Shown: positions 41,478 through 50,904 of the stretch, piece by piece | Layout: each line of letters opens with the position of its first letter | How positions within the stretch are numbered: position 1 is the stretch's first letter | NCBI RefSeq assembly: GCF_000820505.1 | Contig: NZ_JWJD01000001.1 | Span: forward strand, 449,566 to 513,565 | DNA length: 64,000 nucleotides | Direction: 5' to 3' | DNA from: Geoalkalibacter ferrihydriticus DSM 17813 | Lineage (GTDB): Bacteria > Desulfobacterota > Desulfuromonadia > Desulfuromonadales > Geoalkalibacteraceae | The notes under the pieces: generated by a model | The model's input: the letters and a program-made list of their open reading frames with translations, nothing else | The model's database searches: none | Told to the model about the DNA's origin: nothing | Program-made: the position numbers and the translations under genes

Positions 41478-41870
41478 TCAGGCGATGATTGCGCTGTCGA
41501 TGTTGGTGAAGACGTTGTTTTTGAGGCTTTGCTGATCGACAACGGTGACGACGGTGGAATTTTTTACGCTGACCACCAGGGCGTTGCCGTCGAGCATGAC
41601 CAGCGAATCGCGTCCGCCCTTGGCCTGGACGGATTGGACGGCGCTTTCGATGCGCCCCATCTCCGCAGGGCCGAAGTTGATGCCGCGGCTTTCCATGCGC
41701 GCCAGGGCGTGACGGGAGAACTGCAGTTCCTGCGGGCCCTTGAGTTGACCGCGCAACACCTCGTCGAAGGACGTCCCCTGCGGCTTGGCCGGCTGCCGGG
41801 CACCTGGGGGCGGCGGTTGGGGCGCCGTCGGATAGACCGGCGGGGTATACAGTGTAAATTTATCGCTCAT
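41478..41870 (-). CDS. Flagellar operon protein, TIGR02530-type
   Basis: 130 aa. The middle and end (QFSRHALARMESRGINFGPAEMGRIESAVQSVQAKGGRDSLVMLDGNALVVSV then STVVTVVDQQSLKNNVFTNID) match the small protein that lies between flgD and flgE in many Gram-positive and deltaproteobacterial flagellar operons. Its exact role is not established; position suggests hook assembly. Two bases separate it from flgD. Confidence 0.85.
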   Translation of the reverse strand: MSDKFTLYTPPVYPTAPQPPPPGARQPAKPQGTSFDEVLRGQLKGPQELQFSRHALARMESRGINFGPAEMGRIESAVQSVQAKGGRDSLVMLDGNALVVSVKNSTVVTVVDQQSLKNNVFTNIDSAIIA

Positions 41871-41872
41871 GG

Positions 41873-42535
41873 TTAGAGGTCCCTTACGCTGACGATATCC
41901 TTGAGACGGAAATTGCCGTTGTCGGAAACCAGCCAGTTGGTGCCGCCGAGCATATCGACCCCGGTGATGACGCTTTTGACCAGGGGTTTGGTGGGGATCG
42001 TCTCCTCGTTTGCATTGAGGGCACGGGCCACCACCTGGTATTCGCCGGGGGCGACTTTCTGGCCGTTGAGTCCGGTGCCGTCCCAGGTGAGGAAGTGTTC
42101 GCCGGGATTGGTGCCGGATGCCGGCAGATTGGCGACATTGCGCCCGGTAGCGTCGAGCACATGCAGGCTCGCCTCGTGGGCGCCAACTTCGAGCTGGTAA
42201 CCGAGGGTTGCCGAAGAACCGTTGAAGTTAAAAAATCCGCCGCCGGACACAGCTTCTTTGCCGATCATGGAGAGGGCCGAGAGCCGTTCCATCTCAATGG
42301 AGCTGCCGGCCATCAGGCCGAGGTTGTCGTTGATGGCGAAGAGCTGCTCCAGGGAGCTGAACTGCGCCAACTGCGCGGTGAACTCGGTGGGATCCTGAGG
42401 ATCCATGGGATCCTGGTTCTGCAACTGGGTCACGAGCAGGAGCAGAAAGTCGTCCTTGCCCATGACCGAGCCGCCCGCGAGGGATTTGGTCAGGCTGCCG
42501 GTCGCGACGGCCTGGGTATCCGCGATCATTGTCAT
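41873..42535 (-). CDS. flgD: Flagellar hook cap / assembly protein FlgD
   Basis: 220 aa. N-terminal signature GKDDFLLLLVTQLQNQDPMDPQDPTEFTAQLAQFSSLEQL is diagnostic, and the C-terminal part has the FlgD Ig-like layout (FLTWDGTGLNGQKVAPGEYQV). Acts as a temporary cap for hook polymerisation and is shed when the hook is complete. Confidence 0.96.
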   Translation of the reverse strand: MTMIADTQAVATGSLTKSLAGGSVMGKDDFLLLLVTQLQNQDPMDPQDPTEFTAQLAQFSSLEQLFAINDNLGLMAGSSIEMERLSALSMIGKEAVSGGGFFNFNGSSATLGYQLEVGAHEASLHVLDATGRNVANLPASGTNPGEHFLTWDGTGLNGQKVAPGEYQVVARALNANEETIPTKPLVKSVITGVDMLGGTNWLVSDNGNFRLKDIVSVRDL

Positions 42536-42558
42536 GAAGGTCTTGTCTCCTGATTCTT

Positions 42559-44037
42559 TCAGATACGCAGGTTGATGCCTGCGCCCGCGCCGGTAACCGC
42601 TGCCGGGCGTTCAGATTCTCTTTCCAGATCTGCCGCCACGCGGACGGCCTTGCGCGGTTCCTCGAAAGCCTGCTCGGGGCGCTGTTCGAAGCCGTGCTGC
42701 CCACCGTTGCGCCGGCCGTCGTCAAGACCGACCTCGAAGCTCTCGATTTTGACGCCCTGCCCTTCCAGAGCTTCACGCAGACGGAACAGGTTGCGCTCCA
42801 GCACCTCTTGAACCTGGGTGTTCTGAGCCAGGATCTGGGCTTTGAGAACACCTTTTTCCATCACCAGTTCCATACGCAGTTCCCCGAGCTCCTTGGGATT
42901 GAGCCGCAGTGTCATGACGCTGCGCTCACCTGTGTTGCGCACCTGGAGCCGCTCCATGACTTGGTTGAGGACATGGTTTTCGGGGACCGTGGCTCCCGAA
43001 GGCAGCTTGAGTCCCTGGGACGGAGTCGGGTCGACACCTGCCGTCTGGGCGCGCTGGGCTTCGACGGAAAAGGCCGTACCGGTTTCCGCAGGCGGCGCTG
43101 CGGCGGGCAACGGAAACGACTGGGGCGCGCCACGATGAAGCAGTGATCCCAGATCGGATTGCCCCTGGCGAGAAGCGGCACCCTGCACCCGACTGCTGTC
43201 CTCACCGGCGGCCTCTGCCTGGGAGAGAAACGCGTCGAGACGGCTCCCTTCACCCACGCGGGGGGCTTCGCCCTGCAGGGTACGTGGAGCAATCAGTGCG
43301 GCGAATCGCGCATCCGTGAGTTCACGCTCCGCCCTGCCGCCCAGATCCTGGCGCAAGGTTCGCAAAGGAGCCGCTTCCGGCTCGAGTCGGCGACCTTGGT
43401 CCGCCGTCGGCTCAAGGACAACCGCGCGCGCCTCGGGGAACAGAACATCTCCCGGGCGCCGACCAACAGGGATTACCGCGCCGGGCGCGGTCGTTTCCCC
43501 ATTTGTGCCGGAAACCTGCCCACGAGGGACGGACTCAGCCTGCGCCATTTCAGCCTGAGGAGCAGGATCCGGCCGCGCGGCACCGCCGAAGGGATGTTGT
43601 GCGGTGAACTGCGCCCCGGGAGCCGGCGGAGCTGCGGCGTACTTAGAACCAAGCACCGGCGCGGGAACAACCTCTTGGTTTTGTTGCTGCGCTGGAGCAT
43701 TCAGTGCTTGCGCCACCGGCATTTCCGGCAAGACACCCTGCTGCAGGAGGAAAAACAGTTCCTGCAATTCTGGACTCTGCGCTTGCAGCTCCTGCGGAAG
43801 ATCCGCCAACTGCGCCTGCAGAAGATCCGCCAGGGGCGCGAACAGGTCCGTCGGCAGCCCGCCCTGATTCTGCTCGTGAAAGACAAAGGGCGAAAGCAAT
43901 TCCGCGGCCTGCCCCTGAGAATCCGCGAACAGCTGCAACATCTGGGCAAAGTCCGTCTTGCCCGCCCCGGGACCGGGCGCCTGAACAGCGTTTGCCATGG
44001 GCAGAAGCTGTGCCATATCGATCATCAGAGTTTGCAT
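42559..44037 (-). CDS. fliK: Flagellar hook-length control protein FliK
   Basis: 492 aa, with a long Gln/Ala/Pro-rich, poorly conserved first part and the conserved C-terminal domain (VMTLRLNPKELGELRMELVMEKGVLKAQILAQ followed by LREALEGQGVKIESFEV) that contacts FlhB. The length and low complexity fit the ruler function. Starts 53 bases after motE. Confidence 0.92.
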   Translation of the reverse strand: MQTLMIDMAQLLPMANAVQAPGPGAGKTDFAQMLQLFADSQGQAAELLSPFVFHEQNQGGLPTDLFAPLADLLQAQLADLPQELQAQSPELQELFFLLQQGVLPEMPVAQALNAPAQQQNQEVVPAPVLGSKYAAAPPAPGAQFTAQHPFGGAARPDPAPQAEMAQAESVPRGQVSGTNGETTAPGAVIPVGRRPGDVLFPEARAVVLEPTADQGRRLEPEAAPLRTLRQDLGGRAERELTDARFAALIAPRTLQGEAPRVGEGSRLDAFLSQAEAAGEDSSRVQGAASRQGQSDLGSLLHRGAPQSFPLPAAAPPAETGTAFSVEAQRAQTAGVDPTPSQGLKLPSGATVPENHVLNQVMERLQVRNTGERSVMTLRLNPKELGELRMELVMEKGVLKAQILAQNTQVQEVLERNLFRLREALEGQGVKIESFEVGLDDGRRNGGQHGFEQRPEQAFEEPRKAVRVAADLERESERPAAVTGAGAGINLRI

Positions 44038-44090
44038 GTTTTTTCACCTCCTTTCATTGCGAAATGGTCGTGCCGTCCCTGCCGAAGCCC

Positions 44091-44561
44091 TTATTGCTCC
44101 AGCGAGGAATAGGAAATTGTCAGTTGCGAGGCGACTTCGTAGTCCATTGTCGCCAGAATGCGCCCGGCGGATTTGGCGCGCATGCCCTCCAGGATGGCCA
44201 CGGCCAGATCCTTGTCGAGGGTGGTAATGATGCGCGCGGCGCTGGCGGGGTCCATACGTTCGTACATTTTGCTCAGCTCTTGGGCTTTGGCGATTTCCGC
44301 GGCGTCCTTCTGCGCGAGCATGCCGGCCAGTTCCTCGCGCCACTGCCGCAGCTCATCGAGTTTCTTATCGACTTCGGCCTGCAGAGTCTTTAGCTCGATT
44401 TCGCGCTGATCGAGCTTCTTGTCTCTTTCTTGCAGGGCGCGGCGCTGCTCCTGCAGTTCCGTAAGGATGCGGCGCTCCTCCACCGAGCCGGCCTGACCGC
44501 TCGCTGGCGTCAGCATCAGCAGGCCGCACATCAAAATCGACAGTATCAGCAAAGGGTTCAT
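44091..44561 (-). CDS. MotE/YlxF-type flagellar accessory protein
   Basis: 156 aa from MNPLLILSILMCG (44561, CAGGAG upstream): an N-terminal signal or membrane helix, a long coiled coil (EERRILTELQEQRRALQERDKKLDQREIELKTLQ), and a C-terminal MgtE-N-like repeat (MYERMDPASAARIITTLDKDLAVAILEGMRAKSAGRILATMD). MotE in Sinorhizobium chaperones MotC; the Bacillus counterpart YlxF lies in the same place between fliJ and fliK. A longer upstream frame is the shadow of fliJ. Confidence 0.8.
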   Translation of the reverse strand: MNPLLILSILMCGLLMLTPASGQAGSVEERRILTELQEQRRALQERDKKLDQREIELKTLQAEVDKKLDELRQWREELAGMLAQKDAAEIAKAQELSKMYERMDPASAARIITTLDKDLAVAILEGMRAKSAGRILATMDYEVASQLTISYSSLEQ

Positions 44562-44565
44562 GGTC

Positions 44566-45000
44566 TTATCTCCTGTGAAACTGAACCGCGATCTCATCGA
44601 GCACAATAGCTTCTCGGCGTTTGCTTTCCTCCTCGAATTCCAGGCGTTTTTTCTCCTTGAGCTTTTCCAGAAGCTTTTTGTCGCGGCCAGCTTCGGTGAG
44701 GTGGCGGCGCTTGCGCAGGATCTGCTGCTGCAGACGCTCCATGTCTTCGACCAGTTGCGCAAGAGTCTCCACCTTGTGACTAATGCGGTTCTGGAACAAC
44801 AACAGGTGCTCGCAGCGGATGCCGGCGCGCTGGCGCTCCTCCAATTCACGATAAAGGTCGCCCAGTTCCTGCTCTTCGCGGGTGAGCTTGAGCAAAAGGT
44901 CGGCCTCCTGTTGCAGGCTGCGCGCAAGGTCTTGTTTCGCCTGATCTTCGAGAATTTGCCGATAGTTGAGTACGGGTTGCAGTTTGAACGAGTTTTTCAT
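44566..45000 (-). CDS. fliJ: Flagellar export protein FliJ
   Basis: 144 aa, almost all antiparallel coiled coil: KNSFKLQPVLNYRQILEDQAKQDLA at the start, central REEQELGDLYRELEERQRAG and Lys/Glu-rich end. FliJ links the FliI ATPase ring to FlhA. Position between fliI and the MotE-like gene is standard. Confidence 0.93.
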   Translation of the reverse strand: MKNSFKLQPVLNYRQILEDQAKQDLARSLQQEADLLLKLTREEQELGDLYRELEERQRAGIRCEHLLLFQNRISHKVETLAQLVEDMERLQQQILRKRRHLTEAGRDKKLLEKLKEKKRLEFEEESKRREAIVLDEIAVQFHRR

Positions 45001-45038
45001 AGATCAGCCTCCAGGCTGTTCAAACACGCGGTGGGTTT

Positions 45039-46361
45039 TCAGCGCAGCTCTTTGCGGCGGTCGAGCACCAAAGCCTCCATTTCGGCCAGGGTGGTCTCCA
45101 GGTCGACCTTTTCGTCCATGCTCTGGCGCAGAAATTCGATCACCGCATCGATGCGGGTCAGGGCGTAGTCGATCTTGGCGTTGCTTCCCTTGGCGTAGGC
45201 ACCGATGTTGACCAGATCCTCCGCCTCTTTATAGGTGGCGAGAATTTCGCGCACCTGCCCGGCGTATTTGAGGTGATCGGCGGAGATGATGTCGCGCATG
45301 ACGCGGCTGGCCGAGGCCAGGATATCAATGCAGGGATAGTGATTTTTCGCCGCCAGCGCGCGCGAGAGCACAATGTGGCCGTCGAGAATGGAGCGCACCG
45401 AATCAGCGATGGGCTCGTTCATGTCGTCGCCTTCGACCAACACGGTATAAAGACCGGTGATGCTGCCGCGGCCACGAAAGGAGCCGGCGCGCTCGAGAAG
45501 TTTGGGCAGGGTGGCGAAGACCGAAGGGGTGTAGCCTTTGGTGGTAGGCGGTTCGCCGACGGCCAGGCCGACTTCGCGCATGGCCATGGCAAAACGCGTC
45601 ACCGAGTCCATCATCAGCAGCACCTCGGCGCCCTGGCCGCAGAAATATTCGGCCACGGTGGTGGCGACAAAGGCGCCGCGCATGCGCAGCAGCGGCGATT
45701 GATCGGAGGTGGCGACCACCACCACCGAGCGCGCCAGACCCTCGGGCCCCAGATCGCGTTCCATGAATTCCATGACCTCGCGACCACGCTCGCCGATGAG
45801 GGCGATCACATTGACGTCGGCGCGGGCATGCTTGGCCATCATGCCGAGCAGCACGCTTTTACCAACGCCCGACCCGGCCATGATGCCCATGCGCTGCCCC
45901 AGGCCGCTGGTCAGCAGAGCATTGATGGAGCGCACTCCCAGATCCAGAGGTTGCTCTATTTTCTTTCGCTCCATGGGTCCGGGCGGCAGGGAATAAAGAG
46001 GCATTTCGCTCCCCCCCGTCAGGGCCGGGCCCCCGTCGAGAGGCTCGCCCATGGCGCCGATGACCCGCCCCAGCAGTCCCTCATGAACCGCCAGCGTCGC
46101 GCTGGAGCGGCGCACGCGGATCAGACTGCCGGGCCCCAGGCCGCGCAGTTCGCCCAAGGGCATGAGCAGCGCCTGGGAGTCGCGAAAACCCACCACCTCG
46201 GCGGGTACGCCGGGGCCGCCGTCAAGGGGTTGGATTTCACAGAGAGTGCCCACCGAGGCCTGCGGGCAGGATCCCTCGACAATCAGGCCGACGATGCGCG
46301 TCACCTTGCCGAGGACCCGCAGGGCCGGCACGGCGCGAATGCTATCGAGCAATGCTTCCAT
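45039..46361 (-). CDS. fliI: Flagellum-specific ATPase FliI
   Basis: 440 aa F1-beta-like ATPase of the export apparatus. Walker A GSGVGKSVLLGMMAKHA, Walker B region LLMMDSVTRFAMA, and ERGREVMEFMERDL. The N-terminal domain interacts with FliH. The start overlaps the fliH stop by one base. Confidence 0.97.
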   Translation of the reverse strand: MEALLDSIRAVPALRVLGKVTRIVGLIVEGSCPQASVGTLCEIQPLDGGPGVPAEVVGFRDSQALLMPLGELRGLGPGSLIRVRRSSATLAVHEGLLGRVIGAMGEPLDGGPALTGGSEMPLYSLPPGPMERKKIEQPLDLGVRSINALLTSGLGQRMGIMAGSGVGKSVLLGMMAKHARADVNVIALIGERGREVMEFMERDLGPEGLARSVVVVATSDQSPLLRMRGAFVATTVAEYFCGQGAEVLLMMDSVTRFAMAMREVGLAVGEPPTTKGYTPSVFATLPKLLERAGSFRGRGSITGLYTVLVEGDDMNEPIADSVRSILDGHIVLSRALAAKNHYPCIDILASASRVMRDIISADHLKYAGQVREILATYKEAEDLVNIGAYAKGSNAKIDYALTRIDAVIEFLRQSMDEKVDLETTLAEMEALVLDRRKELR

Positions 46362-47041
46362 CAGCGCGCTCCGAGATGCTCTTGCAAGCGACTGCGGATT
46401 TCGTCGAGACGACTGTCGATGGTTGCATCGACCTGACCGAGGCGCGATTCAACGATGCAGCCGCCGCGCGAGATCTTTGCGTCGGCGCCGAAACGCAATT
46501 CGCGAAGGCCGCTCACCGCCGCCAGAAACAGCGGTTTGTGTTCAACAACCTGCGCCAGATCATCGGGATGCACCCGCACCTCGTACTCGTCGGCCTTGAG
46601 GGCATTCTGCAGGGCGCTTTTCAGGGTATCAAAGACGAACTCGGGTCGCGTGGCGACCTCCGCGCCGATGACCTGCTCGGAAATCGCCATTACCAGCTGC
46701 ACCATGTCCTCGGTGCTGTTTTTAAGTAAGCTCGCGCGCAGGCGGGTGACCTCGTTGAGGGCCTGGCTCAAGGCGTCGGCCGCGCTCACCAGGGCGGCGG
46801 CGCCTTCATCAAGGGCCTGGCGGTACCCCGCGCTGCGCGCCTCTTCAAGCTGCTCACGGGTTATGGCTGCACCCGGCGCGCCGGAGCCCGGCGTGTCGAC
46901 CACCAGAGCGCGGGCGGCAGGCTCGTCTTCGACGAACACCCCGAGCCCCCCCTGACCTTCGCTCTGTTCATCGAAATCAAGAAAGCGCAGGGTTTTGAGA
47001 CCCGCGGGTTCGCTGACGCGAAAGACTCTAGACAAGAGCAT
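46361..47041 (-). CDS. fliH: Flagellar export regulator FliH
   Basis: 226 aa. N-terminal third is variable and acidic; AREQLEEARSAGYRQALDEGAA carries the coiled stretch, and the C-terminal domain contains MAISEQVIGAEVATRPEFVFDTLKSAL and LRFGADAKISRGGCIVESRLGQVDATIDSRLDEI, typical of FliH. Regulates FliI and anchors it to the C-ring. Overlaps fliG by 14 bases. Confidence 0.93.
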   Translation of the reverse strand: MLLSRVFRVSEPAGLKTLRFLDFDEQSEGQGGLGVFVEDEPAARALVVDTPGSGAPGAAITREQLEEARSAGYRQALDEGAAALVSAADALSQALNEVTRLRASLLKNSTEDMVQLVMAISEQVIGAEVATRPEFVFDTLKSALQNALKADEYEVRVHPDDLAQVVEHKPLFLAAVSGLRELRFGADAKISRGGCIVESRLGQVDATIDSRLDEIRSRLQEHLGAR

Positions 47042-48035
47042 CCTCCCCGCCGCGGCCCGGAATCACCAACTGGCCTTCTTCCTCGAGCTTGAGGGCGACC
47101 TGCAAAATGGTCTGCTGCATGGCCTCGACTTCCGAGACCCGCACCGGTCCCATGGCTTCGAGATCTTCCTCGATCATCTCCGCGGCACGCTGGGAGATGT
47201 TGCTGAAGATCTTTTCCTTGACGTCCTCGGAAGCCGATTTGAGGGCCAGGGTCAGAGTATCGTTGTTGATCTCGCGCAGCACCATCTGCAGCGAGCGGTT
47301 GTCGAGCTTGACCAGGTCGTCGAACGTGAACATTTTGCGCCGGATGGTTTCGGCCATCTCCGGATCGGTGACTTCCAGGGCGGCAAGAATCGCGCGATCC
47401 CCGCCCTTGTCGAGTCGCCCGAGAATCTCCACCACTTTGTCGATGCCGCCGACCTGCTTCTGCTCCTTGCTCACCACCACCCCGATCTCGCGCTGCAAGG
47501 CATCCTCGATCTGCGCGATGACCTCCGGCGACACCCGGTCGATCTTGGCCACGCGGTACATGACATCGGCCTGCAGTTCTTCAGGCAGAAAGGAGACGAC
47601 TTTGCTCGCATGTTCGGATTTCTGCGTCGAGAGAATCAGCGCGATGGTCTGGGGGTGTTCGCTTTCGAGAAGGCTTGCAACCATGCGCGGCTGCATCATG
47701 GAAATGGTTTCCAGGGGACGACCCTCGGTGCCGCTGGCCATCTGCTCAAGCAGGCTCTCGGCGCGCTCGTCATCGCCGGAACTGGCAATGGCGCGCCGCA
47801 TGAAGTCGTTGCCGTTGACAAATAAGCCGATACTTTTGTTCTGAACCTGCTTACATTCGTTGAGCACGTCGCGCGCGATATCCGAGGGAACATGATCGAT
47901 GGTCATCATGCAACGGCTGATCATGCGCACTTCGAGGTCATCGAGCTCGGCAAAGATGGCCGAGGAGGCCTCCTCGCCGAGACACAGCAGCAGGATTGCC
48001 GCTTTTTCCACACCGGAGAGTTTGGAATATTGCAT
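47028..48035 (-). CDS. fliG: Flagellar motor switch protein FliG
   Basis: 335 aa. N-terminal LSGVEKAAILLLCLGEEASSAIFAEL, middle domain with FLPEELQADVMYRVAKIDRVSPEVI (EHPQTIALILS motif nearby), and C-terminal torque domain FTFDDLVKLDNRSLQMVLREI followed by DVKEKIFSNISQRAAEMIEEDLEAMGPVRVSEVE, with the charged residues that meet MotA. Confidence 0.97.
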   Translation of the reverse strand: MQYSKLSGVEKAAILLLCLGEEASSAIFAELDDLEVRMISRCMMTIDHVPSDIARDVLNECKQVQNKSIGLFVNGNDFMRRAIASSGDDERAESLLEQMASGTEGRPLETISMMQPRMVASLLESEHPQTIALILSTQKSEHASKVVSFLPEELQADVMYRVAKIDRVSPEVIAQIEDALQREIGVVVSKEQKQVGGIDKVVEILGRLDKGGDRAILAALEVTDPEMAETIRRKMFTFDDLVKLDNRSLQMVLREINNDTLTLALKSASEDVKEKIFSNISQRAAEMIEEDLEAMGPVRVSEVEAMQQTILQVALKLEEEGQLVIPGRGGEDALV

Positions 48036-48051
48036 GCCCTTGCCTCAGTCC

Positions 48052-49614
48052 TCAGCTTTCTTTGAGCCAGGTCTTGATCACCTGAGCCGGTGTCGCCCTG
48101 CCGCCTAGCACATCGTTGCGAATCTGCGCCAGGGGATCCTTAGGACCGGGGAGCATACCGGTCTGGCTCATCTCCGACTCAAGTTCTTCCACCGTCTTGT
48201 AATGCTCGACGGCCTTGGCTTCGCTCTTGATGGTTCGCACCAGGGGCCGCAGCAGAATGAAATAGACCAGGGCCGCGGCCACGGCCAGCAGCGCGTATTT
48301 GATCAGCGGCCAGAACTGCCAGAAGGTATCCAGGGGGCTGGATTCCACGCCGGAAAAATCGGCTATGCCGTTTTCAAAAGGCATGGAGACGATCTGAATC
48401 TGATCGCCGCGGTTGCGGTCCAGGCCCAGGGCGCCGGCCACCATGTTCTCGATGGATCTCAGTTCGTTGTCGTTGCGCGGCACGAAGGCCGGGCCATCGC
48501 TGCCCGGGGGCGCCGGCCGGTCGCCGACCAGCACCGCCACCGAGAGATTTTTGAGTCCGCCGACGGAGCCGACAGTACGGCTGATGGATTTGCTGATTTC
48601 AAAATTGGTGGTTTCCTCGTTGCGGCTGGACGGAATTGCCCCACCCAGACCCATGGCCGGTCCTTCCAGATTGGCTTCCACCCCGGGCACGCCGCCGGCG
48701 TCCTGCTGGCCCGAGCGTTCTTCCATGACCTGTTCACTGCGCACCGCAGTGCGGTTGGGGTCGAAAATCTCCTCGGTCCGTTCAACCTGGGAAAAGTCCA
48801 GCTGCGCGGTGATGCGCACCAGAGAATTGCCGATTCCCAGGGCCCGATCCATAAGCGACTGGGCGCGCTCTTCAAGAGTCCGTTCAACGCGTTGCTGATA
48901 ATCAAGCATGCCCGGAGTCATGGGCCCGTCGATGCCGTCACCGGGTTTTTTCGACAGCACCCGCCCGGTGGAGTCAATGACCGTGACCTGTTGCGGATCA
49001 AGGCCCTCGATGCTGCTCGCCACCAGATGCACGATGCCCTGCACCTGGCCCTCATTGGGACTGCGCCCGGGCACCAGTTTGAGGATGACCGAGGCGGTGG
49101 CGACTTGCTGCTGCTCGCGAAACAGGCGCTTTTCCGGTAAAGCCAGATGCACCCGCGCGCCCTCGACCAGGGAGAGATTGGCGATGGTGCGCGCCAGCTC
49201 ACCCTGCAGGGCCCGCTGATAATTGACTTTCTGCGCAAAGTCGGTCATGCCGAAACTTTGTTTGTCGAAGAGCTCAAAACCGATGCCGCCGCCCTGGGGA
49301 ATCCCGGCACCGGCCAACTCCAAACGCGCTTCGTAGACCTGGGCCACCGGCAGATAGATGGAGCGCCCCTCGTTCTGCAGCCGATAAGGCACGCGGTTTT
49401 CCTTGAGCCAGGCCACCACCGCGGCGGCATCCGTCGCATCAAGATTATTGTAGAGCAGGCGATAGTCGCCGCCGCGCGCGGACAGAATAATGAGTCCGAA
49501 CAACACCACGCTGACAATGCCCACCCCGGCAAAGCTCAGCTTGCGCTTGAGGGGCCATTGCATGATGAGCTCGAACAAATTTTTCGGCGGCAATTTCTTA
49601 GCGTTTTCGGCCAT
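48052..49614 (-). CDS. fliF: Flagellar MS-ring protein FliF
   Basis: 520 aa with membrane helices near residues 28-50 and 435-457. YRLLYNNLDATDAAAVVAWLKENRVPYRL (ring-building motif), NYQRALQGELARTIANLSLVEGARVHLALPEKRLF and the FliG-binding C-terminus with a late KTWLKES tail are visible. Base of flagellar assembly. 17 bases upstream of fliG. Confidence 0.97.
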   Translation of the reverse strand: MAENAKKLPPKNLFELIMQWPLKRKLSFAGVGIVSVVLFGLIILSARGGDYRLLYNNLDATDAAAVVAWLKENRVPYRLQNEGRSIYLPVAQVYEARLELAGAGIPQGGGIGFELFDKQSFGMTDFAQKVNYQRALQGELARTIANLSLVEGARVHLALPEKRLFREQQQVATASVILKLVPGRSPNEGQVQGIVHLVASSIEGLDPQQVTVIDSTGRVLSKKPGDGIDGPMTPGMLDYQQRVERTLEERAQSLMDRALGIGNSLVRITAQLDFSQVERTEEIFDPNRTAVRSEQVMEERSGQQDAGGVPGVEANLEGPAMGLGGAIPSSRNEETTNFEISKSISRTVGSVGGLKNLSVAVLVGDRPAPPGSDGPAFVPRNDNELRSIENMVAGALGLDRNRGDQIQIVSMPFENGIADFSGVESSPLDTFWQFWPLIKYALLAVAAALVYFILLRPLVRTIKSEAKAVEHYKTVEELESEMSQTGMLPGPKDPLAQIRNDVLGGRATPAQVIKTWLKES

Positions 49615-49673
49615 CGGCCCGGAACCTCATTGCAGGATGTTGAATCACATTGCTTGCGAAATCGCTATAGACC

Positions 49674-49967
49674 CTAAACCTGCATGCGCATGACTTCGTG
49701 GTAGGCCTCGCTGACCTTGTTGCGCATCTGCACCATGAGGCGCAGGGAAATATCGGCTTCTTCCATGGCGATCATGACTTCGTGCAGATTCTTGGCCTGA
49801 CCGGTGTGCAGTTGCTCCACCTGGCGATCGGCATTGACCTGTGCATTGTTGACCTTGGTGATGGTGTCCGCAAGGATTTCACCAAACCCCGTGCCCTTAG
49901 CGTTGACCGGCTGGGCGGGCGGTGTTCCCAGACCCTGCAGATGGGTATTCAGGGTAATGTCTTTCAT
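49674..49967 (-). CDS. fliE: Hook-basal body complex protein FliE
   Basis: 97 aa adaptor between MS ring and rod. C-terminal LHEVMIAMEEADISLRLMVQMRNKVSEAYHEVMRMQV is the family signature. Six bases after flgC. Confidence 0.96.
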   Translation of the reverse strand: MKDITLNTHLQGLGTPPAQPVNAKGTGFGEILADTITKVNNAQVNADRQVEQLHTGQAKNLHEVMIAMEEADISLRLMVQMRNKVSEAYHEVMRMQV

Positions 49968-49973
49968 GATGAT

Positions 49974-50405
49974 TTACCTTCCTATTTCCAGGGCTTTTAG
50001 CGCCATGCGCTTAGATGCTTTGACCACGGTGACATTGGCTTCGTAGGCGCGGCTGGCCGATTTCATGTCCACCATTTCATCCATCAGATTGATGTTGGGC
50101 ATGGCCACGTAGCCGCTGTCCTCGGCATCGGGGTGCGCCGGATCGTAAACCATTTTCGGCTCACTGGTGTCGGCCAGAATGCGATCCACCCGAACACCTT
50201 GCACCGCGCCACGCAGGCTTCGATCTAGACGTTCTTCAAAAGACGTGCCCACCGGGCGAAAAACCACACTTTTCTTTTGATAAGGACCACCTTCCGGCGT
50301 GCGGGTCGTCTCCATGTTGGCCAGATTGGAGCTGATGGTGTCCAGACGCATGCGCTGGGCCTGTAACGCCGACGAACTGATTCTCAAACTATTGAAAAGA
50401 TCCAT
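49974..50405 (-). CDS. flgC: Proximal rod protein FlgC
   Basis: 143 aa. N-terminal SLRISSSALQAQRMRLDTISSNLANMETTRTPEGGPYQKK and C-terminal VDMKSASRAYEANVTVVKASKRMALKALEIGR match FlgC. Twelve bases after flgB. Confidence 0.97.
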   Translation of the reverse strand: MDLFNSLRISSSALQAQRMRLDTISSNLANMETTRTPEGGPYQKKSVVFRPVGTSFEERLDRSLRGAVQGVRVDRILADTSEPKMVYDPAHPDAEDSGYVAMPNINLMDEMVDMKSASRAYEANVTVVKASKRMALKALEIGR

Positions 50406-50417
50406 GCCGCCGACCTC

Positions 50418-50831
50418 CTAGCGCCCGTCCTGGGCCACATATTTAAGCAATCCCAGCTTCTTGCTCAACATCTGCGCCGCAGCTTCGTAGAGCAGCTGAT
50501 TTTCGGCCATGCTGAGCATCTCCTGATCGACGCTGACGTTGTTTGCATCGCCCACACCCGAGCGATCCGGAGTGCGCAACACGCGTCCGGACACCTGCTC
50601 AAGATTGCCTCCGGACAGGGGAAAATGCTGCGCATGGGTCGCCGACATCCTGCCGTCACGCCGACCGACGGCGGCACCGAGTTCGTCGGCGAACTCAAAA
50701 CGCGCCGCGCTGTAGCTCGGGGTGTGGGCATTGGCGATGTTGCTGGCGATGACCTGCTGATTCTGCTGCCGCAAATCCAGAACCTTGTGCAGCAACTGAC
50801 TGGTCTGGTCGAAAATTCCCAGGGTGGACAT
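50418..50831 (-). CDS. flgB: Proximal rod protein FlgB
   Basis: 137 aa. LDLRQQNQQVIASNIANAHTPSYSAARFEF at the N-terminus and NVSVDQEMLSMAENQLLYEAAAQMLSKKL at the C-terminus are FlgB signatures. GAAGGAGAG precedes the ATG. The 73-base gap upstream contains only a small dyad (TGTCA/TGACA); transcription probably continues from the TPR gene. Confidence 0.96.
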   Translation of the reverse strand: MSTLGIFDQTSQLLHKVLDLRQQNQQVIASNIANAHTPSYSAARFEFADELGAAVGRRDGRMSATHAQHFPLSGGNLEQVSGRVLRTPDRSGVGDANNVSVDQEMLSMAENQLLYEAAAQMLSKKLGLLKYVAQDGR

Positions 50832-50904
50832 GATTTACTCTCCTTCTGTTGACATCCGGCTCGGGCGCCCGTCGCGCAATGTCAGTCTTTTGACAGAAAC
50901 GGGC